Below, piece after piece: positions 11,015-24,528 of a DNA stretch of 64,000 nt. Below the pieces are notes generated by a model that searched no databases, was not told the DNA's origin, and saw nothing but the letters and a program-made list of their open reading frames with translations. Numbering within the stretch: the first letter of the stretch is position 1; every line of letters starts with the position of its first letter. The translations under genes and the position numbers were made by a program. This DNA comes from Owenia fusiformis (lineage: Eukaryota > Annelida > Polychaeta > Sabellida > Oweniidae), in NCBI GenBank assembly GCA_903813345.2, contig CAIIXF020000008.1:34184867-34248866 (forward strand), in the 5' to 3' direction.

Positions 11015-12190
11015 AGACTCCAGATTTCATCTGGAGTCTATTGCTTTTGCCAGTTTTCTTATTATTATTATTATTATTATTTTTCTTTCTTTCCGCGTTT
11101 TCTCAGCAACTAGAGGGACTTCCTAAAATCTGCTAACATAGTCAACTAGGTAATGAGTTCTAGTTTCTGGGAAATTAGGTCAAATGTTTATCTAGGTCAA
11201 AGGTCAAGAACTAGGTCAAATCGTCTCTTTTTGCTATTTCACAAGTTTTCTCAGTCGTCCTTTGGTATTTTCGCTCCGGGTTTTTTTCATCATGTTCCTT
11301 AGAAAAAAAGCTAATTCCGTAAGGCAAACTGTTTTTTGATTACTCTTACCGATTTTGAGATATGGCGTCCGAAAAGTAGGTCAGAACATAAAAAATTCTC
11401 CAAATTCAACGTGTGAATTATCAAATAAGTGTATAATTATCTCAGGAATCCGAATCTGCAAACAAAATTTTGATCCGACTTCCGGTTCGGAAGTTATAGC
11501 GTTTTGAAATCTCAAAAATCGCTAAATTTGGTGCCCATGTTAAGTCAATGGGAAAAAAGGCTTTTTCGAAGTGTAAAATACAAGATATAGACTGAGTTCA
11601 GCTTAACATATTGAATGCCTATAAAAGAAGGGGACCTCAAAAGCTACATAGCTTCGAAATTTGGACACCAAAATGCCTAGGTCAAAATCTAGGTCAAATT
11701 CATAGTTTTTCCTTATTTTTGCGATTCTGGCACTACACTTTTAGGATTTGCTTCAAAATTTTGTATACAGGTAGCAAAGAGTGTGCTAATAGTGAGAGCC
11801 TTTTGCCGTCAGAAAGTATTTTGACCCACTTTTGAGATATGGTGTCCGTAAAGTAGGTCAAAATAAAAATTTCTCATAATTTAACTTATGAGTTATGAAT
11901 TAAGGGTAGAATTTTCTCAGGAATCCGAATCTGCAAACCAAAATACAATCTTACTTCTGGTTAGATAGTTATAGCGGTTTGAAGTCTCGAAAAGTCGATA
12001 TGATGATATCCCCATGTTAAGCCAATGGAGTCGAAGATAAAAAATGGAGAGTTGTCTAAATGTCTAAATTCTAGCTGACTCGATCAGCTTATTCTGGATG
12101 ACTCAGCTTACAAGTATTCTGGATGACTCAGCTTAAAAAAAGAATTAAATCTGGAGTCTTAAATTGAACTTGTTCAATTTACATGTCTAG
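11015..12190 (+). mobile_element. Helentron-like copy B (short, complete)
   Basis: The most compact complete copy (1.18 kb): hairpin tip, (TTA)n, leader, about one and a half internal units, two GGATGACTCAGCTTA units near 12102-12135, 3' inverted copy, hairpin and CTAG. Its first ~900 bp are nearly identical to 12253-13180, indicating recent duplication or transposition. Confidence 0.72.
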
Positions 12191-12195
12191 TTATT

Positions 12196-12252
12196 AGACT
12201 CCAGATGAAAATCTGGAGTCTATTGCTTTTGCCAGTTTTCTTTATTATTATT
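12196..12252 (+). mobile_element. Orphan 5' terminus
   Basis: Hairpin tip plus TTGCCAGTTTTC and a TTATTATTA tract, immediately followed by a second tip at 12253. This again fits insertion of one copy into the TTA tract of another. Confidence 0.6.
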
Positions 12253-14989
12253 AGACTCCAGATTTCATCTGGAGTCTATTGCTTTTGCCAGTTTTCTTAT
12301 TATTATTATTATTATTATTATTTTTCTTTCTTTCCGCGTTTTCTCAGCAACTAGAGGGACTTCCTAAAATCTGCTAACATAGTCAACTAGGTAATGAGTT
12401 CTAGTTTCTGGGAAATTAGGTCAAATGTTTATCTAGGTCAAAGGTCAAGAACTAGGTCAAATCGTCTCTTTTTGCTATTTCACAAGTTTTCTCAGTCGTC
12501 CTTTGGTATTTTCGCTCCGGGTTTTTTTCATCATGTTTCTTAGAAAAAAAGCTAATTCCGTAAGGCAAACCGTTTTTTGATTACTCTTACCGATTTTGAG
12601 ATATGGCGTCCGAAAAGTAGGTCATAACATAAAAAATTCTCCAAATTCAACGTGTGAATTATCAAATAAGTGTAGAATTATCTCAGGAATCCGAATCTGC
12701 AAACAAAATTTTGATCCGACTTCCGGTTCGGAAGTTATAGCGTTTTGAAATCTCAAAAATCGCTAAATTTGGTGCCCATGTTAAGTCAATGGGAAAAAAG
12801 GCTTTTTCGAAGTGTAAAATACAAGATATAGACTGAGTTCAGCTTAACATATTCAATGCCTATAAAAGAAGGGGACCTCAAAAGCTACATAGCTTCGAAA
12901 TTTGGACACCAGAATGCCTAGGTCAAAATCTAGGTCAAATTCATAGTTTTTCCTTATTTTTACGATTCTGGCACTACACTTTTAGGATTTGCTTCAAAAT
13001 TTTGTATACAGATAGCAAAGAGTGTGCTAATAGTGAGAGCCTTTTGCCGTCAGAAAGTATTTTGACCCACTTTTGAGATATGGTGTCCGTAAAGTAGGTC
13101 AAAATAAAAATTTCTCATAATTTAACTTATGAGTTATGAATTAAGGGTAGAATTTTCTCAGGAATCCGAATCTGCAAACCAAATTTCAATCCGACTTTTC
13201 GTTGGGAAGTTATGGCGTTTTGAAAGCTCAAAAATCGCTTATTTTGGTGCCCCATGTTATGTCAATGAGAAAAAAGATTTTTTTGAAGTGTAAAATACCA
13301 GATAAAGACTGAGTACAGCTTAAGATTCTGAAAGTCTATAAAAGAAGGGGACCTCGAAGGCTAACTAGCTTTAAAATTTGGACACCAAAATCCCTAGGTC
13401 AAAATCTAGGTCAAATACATAGTTTTTCCTTATTTTTGCGATTCTGGCACTACACTTTTAGGATTTGCTTCGAAATTTTGTATACAGGTAGCAAAGAGTG
13501 AGCTTATAGTGTTAGCCTTTTGCCGTCAGAGAGTATTTTGACCCACTTTTGAGATATGGTGTCCGAAAAGTAGGTCAAAATAAAAAATTCTCCAAATTTT
13601 ACGTATGAGTTATGAATTAAGAGTAGAATTTTCTCAGGAATCCGAATCTGCAAACCAAATGTCGATCCGACTTCCAGTTCCAAAGTTATGGCGTGTCCTA
13701 AAAGTAGGTCAAAATAAAAATTCGCCAAATTTAACGTATGAGTTATGAATAAGGGGTAGAATTTTGTCAGGAATCCGAATCTTTAAATCAAATTTCGATC
13801 CGACTTCCGGTTTGAAAGTTATGGCGTTTTGAAATTTCGAGAAAAATCGATCTGATGTTATCCTGATAGAAAGTCAAGGAAAAAAGATTTTTTTGAAGTG
13901 TAAAATACGAGATATAGATTGAGTACAGCTTAAGATAATGAATTCCTATAAAAGAAGGGGACCTCAAAAGCTACCTAGTTTCAATATTTGGACACCAAAA
14001 TGCCTAGGTCAAAATCTAGGTCAAATTCATAGTTTTTCCTTATTTTTGCGATTCTGGCACTACACTTTTAGGATTTGCTTCAAATTTTGTATACAGGTAG
14101 CAAAGAGTGTGCTAATAGTGTTAGCCTTTTGCCGTCAGAGAGTATTTTGACCCACTTTTGAGATATGGTGTCCGAAAAGTAGGTCAAAATAAAAGTTCTC
14201 CGAATTTAGCATATGAGTTATGAAATAAGGATAGAATTTTCTGAGGAATCTGAATCTGCAAACCAAATTTCGATCCGACTTTCTGTTTTAAAGTTATAGC
14301 GTTTGAAAGCTCAAAAATTGCTAAATTTGGTGCCCCATGTTATGTCAATAGGGAAAAAGATTTTTTTGAAGTCTAAAATACCAGATATAGACTGAGTACA
14401 GCTTAACATTCTGAAAGCCTTTAAAAGAAGGGGACCTCGAAGGCTATCTAGCTTTAAAATTTGGACACCAAAATGCCAAGGTCAAAATCTAGGGCAAATT
14501 CATAATTTTCCTTATTTTTGCGATTCTGACATTACACTTTAATGATTTGCTTCGAAATTTTGTATACAGGTAGCAAAGAGTGTGCTTATAGTGATAGCCT
14601 TTTGCCGTCAGAAAGTATTTTGACCCACTTTTGAGATATGGTGTCCAAAAAGTAGGTCAAAATAAAAAAATCTCCAAATTTAATGTATGAGTTATGAATT
14701 AAGGGTAGAATTTTCTCAGGAGTCCGAATCTTTAAACCAAAATACAATCTAACTTCTGGTTAGATAGTTATAGCGGTTTGAAGTCTCGAAAAGTCGATAT
14801 GATGATATCCCCATGTTAAGCCAATGGAGTCGAAGATAAAAAATGGAGAGTTGTCTAAATGTCTAAATTCTAGCTGACTCGATCAGCTTATTCTGGATGA
14901 CTCAGCTTACAAGTATTCTGGATGACTCAGCTTAAAAAAAGAATTAAATCTGGAGTCTTAAATTGAACTTGTTCAATTTACATGTCTAG
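12253..14989 (+). mobile_element. Helentron-like copy C
   Basis: Complete termini, about five internal units and the GGATGACTCAGCTTA pair near 14895-14935. The last ~250 bp match the end of copy B closely. The recurrent frames here that spell KRRGPQKL-type peptides are translations of the ~470-bp unit, not genes. Confidence 0.7.
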
Positions 14990-17061
14990 TTATTATTCTT
15001 CTTCTTCTTCCTCCTTCCCAGATTTCTCACCAACTAGAAGAGCTTACTTTAAGCTGCTTACATGATTAACTAGGGAATGTATCTGGCTTTCTGGGAAATT
15101 AGGTCAAATTTTTATCTAGGTCAAAGGTCAAGAACTAGGTCAAATCCAGTACTTTGTCACTTTTTCCCATTATCTCGGTCGTCCTTCAATATTTTTGATC
15201 CTGGTTTTTTTCATTGTGTTCCTCATAAAAAAGTAGAAAACCTAGGGTCGATTTAGTTTTTTGGTATCTCAAACCGATTTCGAGATATCAGTGTCCGAAA
15301 ACGAGGTCCAAAAAAAATTTCACCGAATCCAATGTCCAGGATATTAGTCTTATGGGAAATTTTCTCAGGATTCCGAATCTGAAAACGAAATTTCGATCTG
15401 ACTTCCGGTTCAGAAGTTATGGCGTTTTGAAAATTCAAAAATTGCTAAATTTGGTGCCCCATGTTAATTCAATGGGAAAAAATATTTTTTTGAAGTGTAA
15501 AATACGAGATATAGACTAAGCACAGCTAAACATAATGGAAGCCCATAAAAGAAAGGGACCACAAGACCTTCTTTTCATAAAAATTTGGACACCAAAATGC
15601 CTAGGTCAAAATCTAGGTCAAATTCAAAGTTTTTCCTTATTTTTGCGATTCTGACACTACAGATTAATTATATTCTTCGAAAATTTGTGTACATGTAGCC
15701 AAGAGTGTGCTAATAGTGTTAGCCTTTTGCCGTCAGGAAGTATTTTGACCCACTTTTGAGATATGGTGTCCGAAAAGTAGGTCAAACTAAAAAGTTCTCC
15801 AAATTTAACGTATGAGTTATGAATTAAGGGTAGAATTTTCTCAGGAATCCAAATCTGCAAACCAAATTTCAATCCGGCTTTTGGTTTGGAATTTATGTCG
15901 TTTTGATAGCTCAAAAATCGCTAAATTTGGTGCCCCATGTTATGGCAATGGGAAAAAAGATTTTTTTGAAGTGTAAAATACAAGATATAGACTGAGTACA
16001 GCTTAATTTAATGAAAGCCTATTAAAGAAGGGGACCTCGAAGGCTACTTAGCTCCAAAATTTGGACACCAAAATGCCTAGGTCAAAATCTAGGTCAAATT
16101 TATAGTTTTCCCTTATTTTTGCGATTCTGACACTATATTTAAATGATTTGCTTTAAAATTTTGTATACAGGTAGCAAAGAGTATGCTATAGTGTTAGCGT
16201 TTTGCCGTCAGAAAGTATTTTGACCCACTTTTGAGATATGGTGTCCAAAAAGTAGGCCAAAGTAAAAAGTTTTCCAAAATTAACGTATGAGTTATGAATT
16301 AAGGGTAGAATTTTCTCAGAAATCTAGATCTGCAAACCAAATTTCGATCCGACTACTTGTTCTGAAGTTATGGCGTTTTGAGATCTCAAAAATCGCTAAA
16401 TTTGGTGCCCCATGTTAAATCAATGGGACCGAATAATTTTTTGAAGTGTAAAAATACGAGATATAGAATGAGTACAGCTAAACATAATGAAAGCCCATAG
16501 AAGAAGGGGACCTCAAAAGCTACTTTCCTTCAAAGTTTGGACACCAAAATACCTAGTTTAAAAAATCTAGGTCAAATTCATAGTTTTTTCTTATTTTGCG
16601 ATTCTGACACTACACTTCAATGATTTTCTCCGAAATTTTGTATACTTGTAGCAAAAATTGCAATCCGACCCCAGGTTTAGATTCTACGCCATTTTTAAGT
16701 TTGAAATTCGCACTTGCCAGTATTCACGATGCAGATTGATCAAATATACTTTCAAAAATTCCTGCATACCCTACTTTACCTCTCTACCTACTCAGCTACT
16801 TATTTGACTACTTACTCAATTACTTAATTAGTTATTACTTACTTAGCAACTTACTCAGCTACTAACTCAGGTACTTACTCAGCTACTTACTCAGCTACCT
16901 ACTCAGCTTTTTACTCAGTTACTTACTCAGCTACTTACTCAACTACTACTACGGTACTTACTCAGCTAATTACTCAGTTACTTACTCAGCTCTTTACTGA
17001 TCTATCTAGGTAAAATAAATCTGGAGTCTTAAATTGAACTTGTTCAATTTCACAAATCTAG
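14990..17061 (+). mobile_element. Helentron-like body D, no adjacent 5' tip
   Basis: Starts in TTATTATTCTTCTTC and runs into the usual leader (CCCAGATTTCTCACCAACTA), so it begins exactly at the microsatellite that follows the 5' tip in complete copies. Ends with a TACTCAGC minisatellite, ATCTGGAGTCT, hairpin and CTAG. It could be the displaced body of the tip at 12196. Confidence 0.65.
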
Positions 17062-20000
17062 TTATTATTATTCTTTCAGAATCTTCCTCCTTCCCAGATT
17101 TCTCACCAACTAAAAGAATTTACTTTAAGCTGCTTACATGATCAACTAGGGGCAGTTCCTGGGATGATGGGAAATTAGGTCAAATTTTTATCTAGGTCAA
17201 GGGTCAAGAACTAGGTCAAATCAAGGTCAAATCAACATTCTGTCAATTATCTTCGTTGTTGTTTGTCGTAACTACTTCATCTTAGTTTCAACATGTAGCT
17301 TAGAAAAAAACAAATCGAGAGTGTGCCATCCGTTTTTTGATTACTCTTAGCGATTTTGAGATATGGCGTCCTGAATGTAGGTCAAAACCAAAAAGTTCTC
17401 CAAATTTAACATATGAGCTATGAAATAAGGGTAGAATTTTCTCAGGAATCCGAATCTGCAAACCAAATTTTGATCCGACTTCCCGTTCGGAAGTTATGGC
17501 GTTTTGAAAGCTCAAAAATCGCTAAATTTGGTGCCCATGTTAAGTCAATGGGAAAAAAGATTTTTTTGAAGTGAAAAATACGAAATATAGACTGAGTTCA
17601 GCTAAATATAATGAAAGCTTTTAAAAGAAGGGGACCTCATAAGCCATCTAGCTTCAAAATTTGGAGACCAAAATGCCTAGGTCAAAATCTAGGTCAAATT
17701 CAAAGTTTTTCCTTATTTTTGCGATTCTGACACAACAGATTAATTATATTCTTCGAAATTTTGTATACATGTAGCTAAGAGTCTGCTAATAGTGTTAGCC
17801 TTTTGCCGTCAGAAAGTATTTTGCCCCATTTTTGAGATATGGTGTCCGAAAAGTAGGTCAAAATAAAAAAGTCTCAAAATTTGACGTTTGAGTTATGAAT
17901 TAAGTATAGAATTTTCTCAGGAATCCGAATCTGCAAATCAAATTTCGACCCGACTTCCGGTTTGGAAGTTATGGCGTTTTGAAAGCTCAAAAATCGCTAA
18001 ATTTGGTGCCCCATGTTATGTCAATGGGAAAAAATATTTTTTTGAAGTGTAAAATACGAGATATAGACTAAGTACAGCTAAACATAATGGAAGCCCATAA
18101 AAGAAGGGGACCTCAAAACCTTCTAATTTTGAAAATTTGGACAACAAAATGCCTAGGTCAAAATCTAGGTCAAATTCAAAGCTTTTCCTTATTTTTGCGA
18201 TTCTGACACTACACTTTAATTATATTCTGCGAAAATGTGTATACATGTAGCCAAGAGTGTGCTAATAGTGTTAGCCTTTTGCCGTCAAAAAGTATTTTGA
18301 CCCACTTTTGAGATATGGTGTCCCAAAAGTAGGTCAAAATAAAAAAATCTTCAAATGTAACGTATGAGTTATGAATAAGGGGTAGACTTTTATCAGGAAT
18401 CCGAATCTGCAAATCAAATTTTGATTTGACCTCCTGTTCGGAAGTTATGGTGTTTTGAAAGCTCAAAAATCGCTAAATTTGCTGCCCCATGTTATGTCAA
18501 TGGGAAAAAAGATTTTTTTGAAGTGTAAAATACGAGATATAGACTGAGTACAGCTTAATATAATGAAAGCCCTATCAAAGAAGGGGACCTCGAAGGCTAC
18601 TTAGCTCCAAAATTTGGACATCAAAATGCCTAGGTCAAAATCTAGGTCAAATTTATAGTTTTCCCTTATTTTTGCGATTCTGACACTATATTTAAATGAT
18701 TTGCTTTAAAATTTTGTATACAGGTAGCAAAGAGTATGCTAATAGTGTTAGCGTTTTGCCGTCAGAAAGTATTTTGACCCACTTTTGAGATATGGTGTCC
18801 GAAAAGTAGGCCAAAGTTAAAAGTTTTCCAAATTTAACGTATGAGTTATGAATTAAGGGTAGAATTGTCTCAGAAATCTAGATCTGCAAATCAAATTTCG
18901 ATCCGACTACTTGTTTTGAAGTTATGGCGTTTTGAAATCTCAAAAATCGCTAAATTTGGTGCCCCATGTTAAATCAATGGGACCGAATAATTTTTTGAAG
19001 TATAAAAATACGAGATATAGAATGAGTACAGCTAAACATAATGAAAGCCCATAGAAGAAGGGGACCTCAAAAGCTACTTTCCTTCAAAGTTTGGACACCA
19101 AAATACCTAGTTCAAAATCTAGGTCAAATTCATAGTTTTTTTTATTTTGCGATTCTGACACTACACCTCAATGATAATAGAATTTTCTCAGGAATCCGAA
19201 TCTGCAAACCAAATTTCGATCCGACTTCCGGTTTGGAAGTTATGGCGTGTCCGAAAAGTAGGTCAAAATAAAAAGTTACCAAATTTAACGTATGAGCTAT
19301 GAAATAAGGAAAGAATTTTCTCTGGAATCCAAATCTGCAAACCAAATTTCGATCCGACTTCCGGTTCGGAAGTTATGGCGTTTTGAAAGCTCAAAAATCG
19401 CTAAATTTGGTGCCCCATGTTATGTCAATGGGAAAAAATATTTTTTTGAAGTGTAAAATACGAGATATAGACTAAGTACAGCTAAACATAATGGAAGCCC
19501 ATAAAAGAAGGGGACCTCAAAACCTTCTAATTTTGAAAATGTGGACAACAAAATGCCTAGGTCAAAATCTAGGTCAAATTCAAAGCTTTTCCTTATTTTT
19601 GCGATTCTGACACTACACTTTAATTATATTCTTCGAAATTGTGTATACATGTAGCCAAGAGTGTGCTTATAGTGTTAGCCTTTTGCCGTCAAAAAGTATT
19701 TTGACCCACTTTTGAGATATGGTGTCCCAAAAGTAGGTCAAAATAAAAAAATCTTCAAATGTAACGTATGAGTTATGAATAAGGGGTAGAATTTTATCAG
19801 GAATCCGAATCTGCAAATCAAATTTTGATTTGACCTCCTGTTCGGAAGTTATGGTGTTTTGAAAGCTCAAAAATCGCTAAATTTGCTGCCCCATGTTATG
19901 TCAATGGGAAAAAAGATTTTTTTGAAGTGTAAAATACGAGATATAGACTGAGTACAGCTTAATATAATGAAAGCCTATTAAAGAAGGGGACCTCGAAGGC

Positions 20001-21505
20001 TACTTAGCTCCAAAATTTGGACACCAAAATGCCTAAGTCAAAATTTAGGTCAAATTCAAAGTTTTTCCTTATTTTTGCGATTCTGACACTACAGATTATT
20101 TATATTCTTCGAAAATTTGTATACATGTGGCCAAGAGTGTGCTTATAGTGTTAGCCTTTTGCCGTCAGAAAGTATTTTGACCCACTTTTGAGATATGGTG
20201 TCCGAAAAGTAGGTCAAACTAAAAAGTTCTCCAAATTTAACGTATGAGTTATGAATTAAGGGTAGAATTTTCTCAGGAATCCAAATCTGCAAACCAAATT
20301 TCAATTCGACTTTTGGTTTGGAATTTATGTCGTTTTGGTAGCTCAAAAATCGCTAAATTTGGTGCCCCATGTTATGGCAATGGGAAAAAAGATTTTTTTG
20401 AAGTGTAAAATACAAGATATAGACTGAGTACAGCTTAATATAATGAAAGCCTATTAAAGAAGGGGACCTCGAAGGCTACTTAGCTCCAAAATTTGGACAC
20501 CAAAATGCCTAGGTCAAAATCTAGGTCAAATTGATAGTTTTCCCTTATTTTTGCGATTCTGACACTATATTTAAATGATTTGCTTTAAAATTTTGTATAC
20601 AGGTAGCAAAGAGTATGTTAATAGTGTTAGCGTTTTGCCGTCAGAAAGTATTTTGACCCACTTTTGAGATATGGTGTCCAAATAATTTGGTGCCCCATGT
20701 TAAATCAATGGGACCGAATAATTTTTTGAAGTGTAAAAATACGAGATAAAGAATTAGTACAGCTAAGCATAATGAAAGCCCATAGAAGAAGGGGACCTCA
20801 AAAGCTACTTTCCTTCAAAGTTTGGACACCAAAATACCTAGTTCAAAATCTAGGTCAAATTCATAGTTTTTTTTATTTTGCGATTCTGACACTATACTTC
20901 AATGATATTCTCCGAAATTTTGTATACTTGTAGCAAAGAGTGTGCTAAAATTGTAACATTTTGCCGTCAATAAGTTTTTTGACCCACTTTTGAGATATGG
21001 TGTCCGAAATGTAGGTCAAAATAAAAAAAATCTCCAATTTTAAAGTATGAGTTATGAATTAGGGGAAGAATTTCCTCCGGAATCCGGATCTGAAATTAAA
21101 ATTGCAATCCGACCCCCGGTTTAGATTCTACGCCATTTTGAAGTTTGAAATTCGCACTTGCCAGTATTCACGATGCAGATTGATCAAATATACTTTCAAA
21201 AATTCCTGCATACCCTACTTTACCTCTCTACCTACTCAGCTACTTATTTGACTACTTACTCAATTACTTAATTAGTTATTACTTACTTAGCAACTTACTC
21301 AGCTACTAACTCAGGTACTTACTCAGCTACTTACTCAGCTACCTACTCAGCTTTTTACTCAGTTACTTACTCAGCTACTTACTCAACTACTACTAAGGTA
21401 CTTACTCAGCTAATTACTCAGTTACTTACTCAGCTCTTTACTGATCTATCTAGGTAAAATAAATCTGGAGTCTTAAATTGAACTTGTTCAATTTCACAAA
21501 TCTAG
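17062..21505 (+). mobile_element. Helentron-like body E, 4.4 kb
   Basis: The longest body, with about eight to nine internal units. Some units are chimeric: at about 19165-19190 one unit jumps mid-repeat into another. The leader carries TCAAGGTCA at 17221-17229. The first ~1.2 kb are nearly identical to body I (from 26407), and the last ~400 bp to the ends of bodies D and J. Confidence 0.65.
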
Positions 21506-22930
21506 TTATTCTTCTTATTATTATTCTAAACCAGTTTTCTCAATAACCATAAATTTTTTTAGTAAAGTCAGTCATTTGGTCAATTTAGGTCCAGAATCTA
21601 GTTCCTCGGAAATTGGGTCAAATTTTTATCTAGGTCAAAGGTCAAGAACTAGGTCAAATCCAGTACTTTGTCACTTTTTTCGATTTTCTCGGTCGTCCTT
21701 TAATATTTTCGATCCGGGTTTTTTTCATTGTGTTCCTTATAAAAAAGTAGAAAACCTAGGGTCGATTTAGTTTTTTGATATCTCAAACCGATTTCGAGAT
21801 ATCGGTGTCCGAAAACGAGGTCCAAAAAAAGGTTCTCCGAATCAAATGTCCAGGATATTAGTCTTATAGGAAATTTTCTCAGGATTCCGAATCTGAAAAC
21901 GAAATTTCGATCCGACTTCTCATTCGGAAGTTATGGCGTTTTGAAAACTCAAAAATCGCTAAATTTGGTGCCCATGTTAAGTCAATGGGAAAAAATATTT
22001 TTTTGAAGTGAAAAATACGGAATATAGACTGAGTTCAGCTTCATATAATCAAAGCCTTGAAAAGAAGGGGACCTCAAAAGCCATCTAGCTTCAAAATTTG
22101 AACACCGAAATGCCTAGGTCAAAATCTAGGTCAAATTCATAGGTTTTCCTTATTTTTTCGATTCTGACACTACACTTTAATTATATTCTTCGAAATTGTG
22201 TATACATGTAGCCAAGAATATGCTTATAGTGTTAGCCTTTTGCCGTCAGAAAGTATTTTGACCCTCTTTTGAGATATGGTGTCCGAAAAGTAGGTCAAAA
22301 TAAAAAGTTCTCCAAATTTAATATCTGAGTTATGAATTAAGAGTAGAATTCTGTCAGGAATCCGAATCTGCAAACTAAATTTCGATCCGACTTCCGGTTT
22401 GGAAGTTATGGCGTGTCCAAAAAGTAGGTCAAAATAAAAAATCTCCAAATTTAACGTATGAGTTATGAATTGGGGGTAGAATTTTTTCAAGAATCCGAAT
22501 CTGCAAACCAAATTTAGATCCGACTTCCGTTTCGGAAGTTATGGCGTTTTGAAATTTCGAGAAAAATCAATCTGATGGTATCCTGATAGAAAGTCAAGAG
22601 TAGAGAAGAAAATATTGAAAAATTCATCCATCCTTCCTATCTCATCCTATCCTATCCTTCCTATCTATCCTTCCTTCATATCTTTTCCTTCCTATCCTTC
22701 CTATCCTATCCTATCCTTTCTTCCTATTCTATTCTATCCTATTCTTCTTTCTTATTCTATCCTATCGTTCTTTCCTATTCTATCCTATCCTACCTTCCTA
22801 TTTTATTTATCCATCTCTTTCTAGATGACTCAGCTTATTCTGGATGACTCGGCTTATTCTGGATGACTCGGCTAAAAAAAGTCTAGATCTGGAGTCTGAA
22901 ATTGAACTTCGTTCAATTTCCAAAATCTAG
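21506..22930 (+). mobile_element. Helentron-like body F
   Basis: Starts in TTATTCTTCTTATTATTATT and uses a second leader type (CCAGTTTTCTCAATAACCATAA). Contains internal units, then a TATCC pentanucleotide block (22618-22822), GGATGACTCGGCTTATTCT units and the 3' terminus. Confidence 0.62.
22618..22822 (+). repeat. TATCC pentanucleotide block (body F)
   Basis: Mostly (CTATC)n and (CTTCC)n interspersed. Other blocks of the same kind lie at 23660-23920, 23995-24176, 24218-24350 and 26108-26300. Proline/serine-rich open frames here are artefacts. Confidence 0.85.
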
Positions 22931-22935
22931 TTATT

Positions 22936-23055
22936 AGACTCCAGATTGAAAATCTGGAGTCTATTGTTCTCGTCAGTTTTCTTATTATTCTTATTATTAT
23001 TATTAGACTCCAGATTTAAAATCTGGAGTCTATTGCTTTTGCCAGTTTTCTTATT
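22936..23055 (+). mobile_element. Two stacked 5' termini
   Basis: Tips at 22936 and 23005, each followed by a short TTATTATT tract and then by the next tip; the third tip at 23056 starts copy G. Their loop sequences differ (TTGAAA, TTTAAA, GTAA), so they are independent copies rather than a slippage product. Confidence 0.65.
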
Positions 23056-24528
23056 AGACTCCAGATGTAAATCTGGAGTCTATTGTTTTCGTCAGTATTC
23101 TTATTCTTTATTATTCTTTATTATTATTATTCTTTATTATTCTTTCCCAGTTTTCTCTATAACCATAAGGCTTCCAATAAAGATCATTATTCAGTCAATT
23201 TATGTCCAGTATCTAGTTCCTCGGAAATTGGGTCAAATTTTTATCTAGGTCAAAGGTCAAGAACTAGGTCAAATCTTACATTTTCAACATTCTGTCATTT
23301 ATCTTCGTCGTTGTTTATCGTAACTCCTAAATCTTTTTTTCATCATGTAGCTTAGAAAAAGCCAAAGCAAAGATATGACATTAGATTTTTGATTACTCTT
23401 ACCGATTTTTAAATATGGCGTCCAGAAAGTAGGTCACGACAAAAAGTTCTCCAAATTCAACGTATGACATGTGAACTAAGGGTAGAATTTTCTCAGAAAT
23501 CCGAATCTGCAAACCAAATTTCGATCCGACTTCCGGTTCAAAAGTTATGACATTTTAAAACTTTTTTTAACCTGCCAATAAGCACGCGCAAGATCGAAAA
23601 AATCAATATGATGGTATCCTGATAGAAAGTCAAGAGTAGTGAAGAAAATATTGAAAAATCCATCCATCTATCATATCCATCCATCCTATCCTATCCTTCT
23701 TTCCTATCCTTCCTATCATATCCTTCCTTCTTATCCTATCCTATCCTTCCTATTCTGTCCTATCTTATTCTTTCTTCCTATTTTATTGTATCCTATCCTT
23801 CCTATCCTATCCTTTCTTCCTATTCTATCCTATTCTATCCTTCCTTCCTATTCTATCCTATCCTTCCTTCCTATTCTGTCCTATCCTTCCTATCAATCCA
23901 TCCATTCATCCATCCATCCGTCCGCTTATTATGGATGACTCATCTTATTCTGGATGACTCAGCTTATTCTGGATGACTCGGCTATATCCATCCCACCTAG
24001 CCTATCCTATCCAATCCTATCCTTCTTTACTATCCTTCCTATCCTATCCTTCCTTCCTATCCTATACTATCCCATACTTTCTTCCTATTCTATCCTATCC
24101 TTCCTTCCTATTCTGGAAGGAAGGATAGGATAGGATAGGAAGGATAGGATAGGATAAGAAGGATAGGAAAGAGGGATATGACTGGATGACTTGGCTTATT
24201 CTGGATGACTCGGCTATATCCATCCCACGTATCCTATCCAATCCTATCCTTCTTTCCCATCCTTCCTATCCTTTCTTCCTATTCTATCCTATCCCTCCTT
24301 CCTATTCTGTCCTATCCTTCTCTCCTATCAATCTATCCATTCATCCATCCATCGGCTTATTCTGGATGACTCGGCTTATTCTGGATGACTCAGCTTATTC
24401 TGGATGACTTGGCTTATTCTGGATGACTCGGCTTATTCTGGATGACTCGGCTTATTCTAGATGACTCAGCGTAAACGAATCTGTCATCTGGAGTCTGAAA
24501 TTGAACTTGTTCAATTTCCAAAGTCTAG
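23056..24528 (+). mobile_element. Helentron-like copy G
   Basis: Hairpin tip, TTA tract, leader and one internal unit. These are followed by an expanded simple-sequence part: TATCC blocks (about 23660-23920, 23995-24176, 24218-24350) alternating with GGATGACTCGGCTTATTCT units up to 24475. The 3' terminus ends at CTAG 24528. Confidence 0.65.
24350..24475 (+). repeat. 20-bp GGATGACTCGGCTTATTCT tandem
   Basis: About six units with C/T and A/G variants next to the 3' end of copy G. One to three units of the same sequence occur at 12102-12135, 14895-14935, 22825-22872, 23930-23985 and 26298-26348. Confidence 0.85.

Noticed and set aside
22615-24407. Pro/Ser/Leu-rich ORFs in the TATCC blocks
   Set aside because: Pure translation of a pentanucleotide microsatellite.
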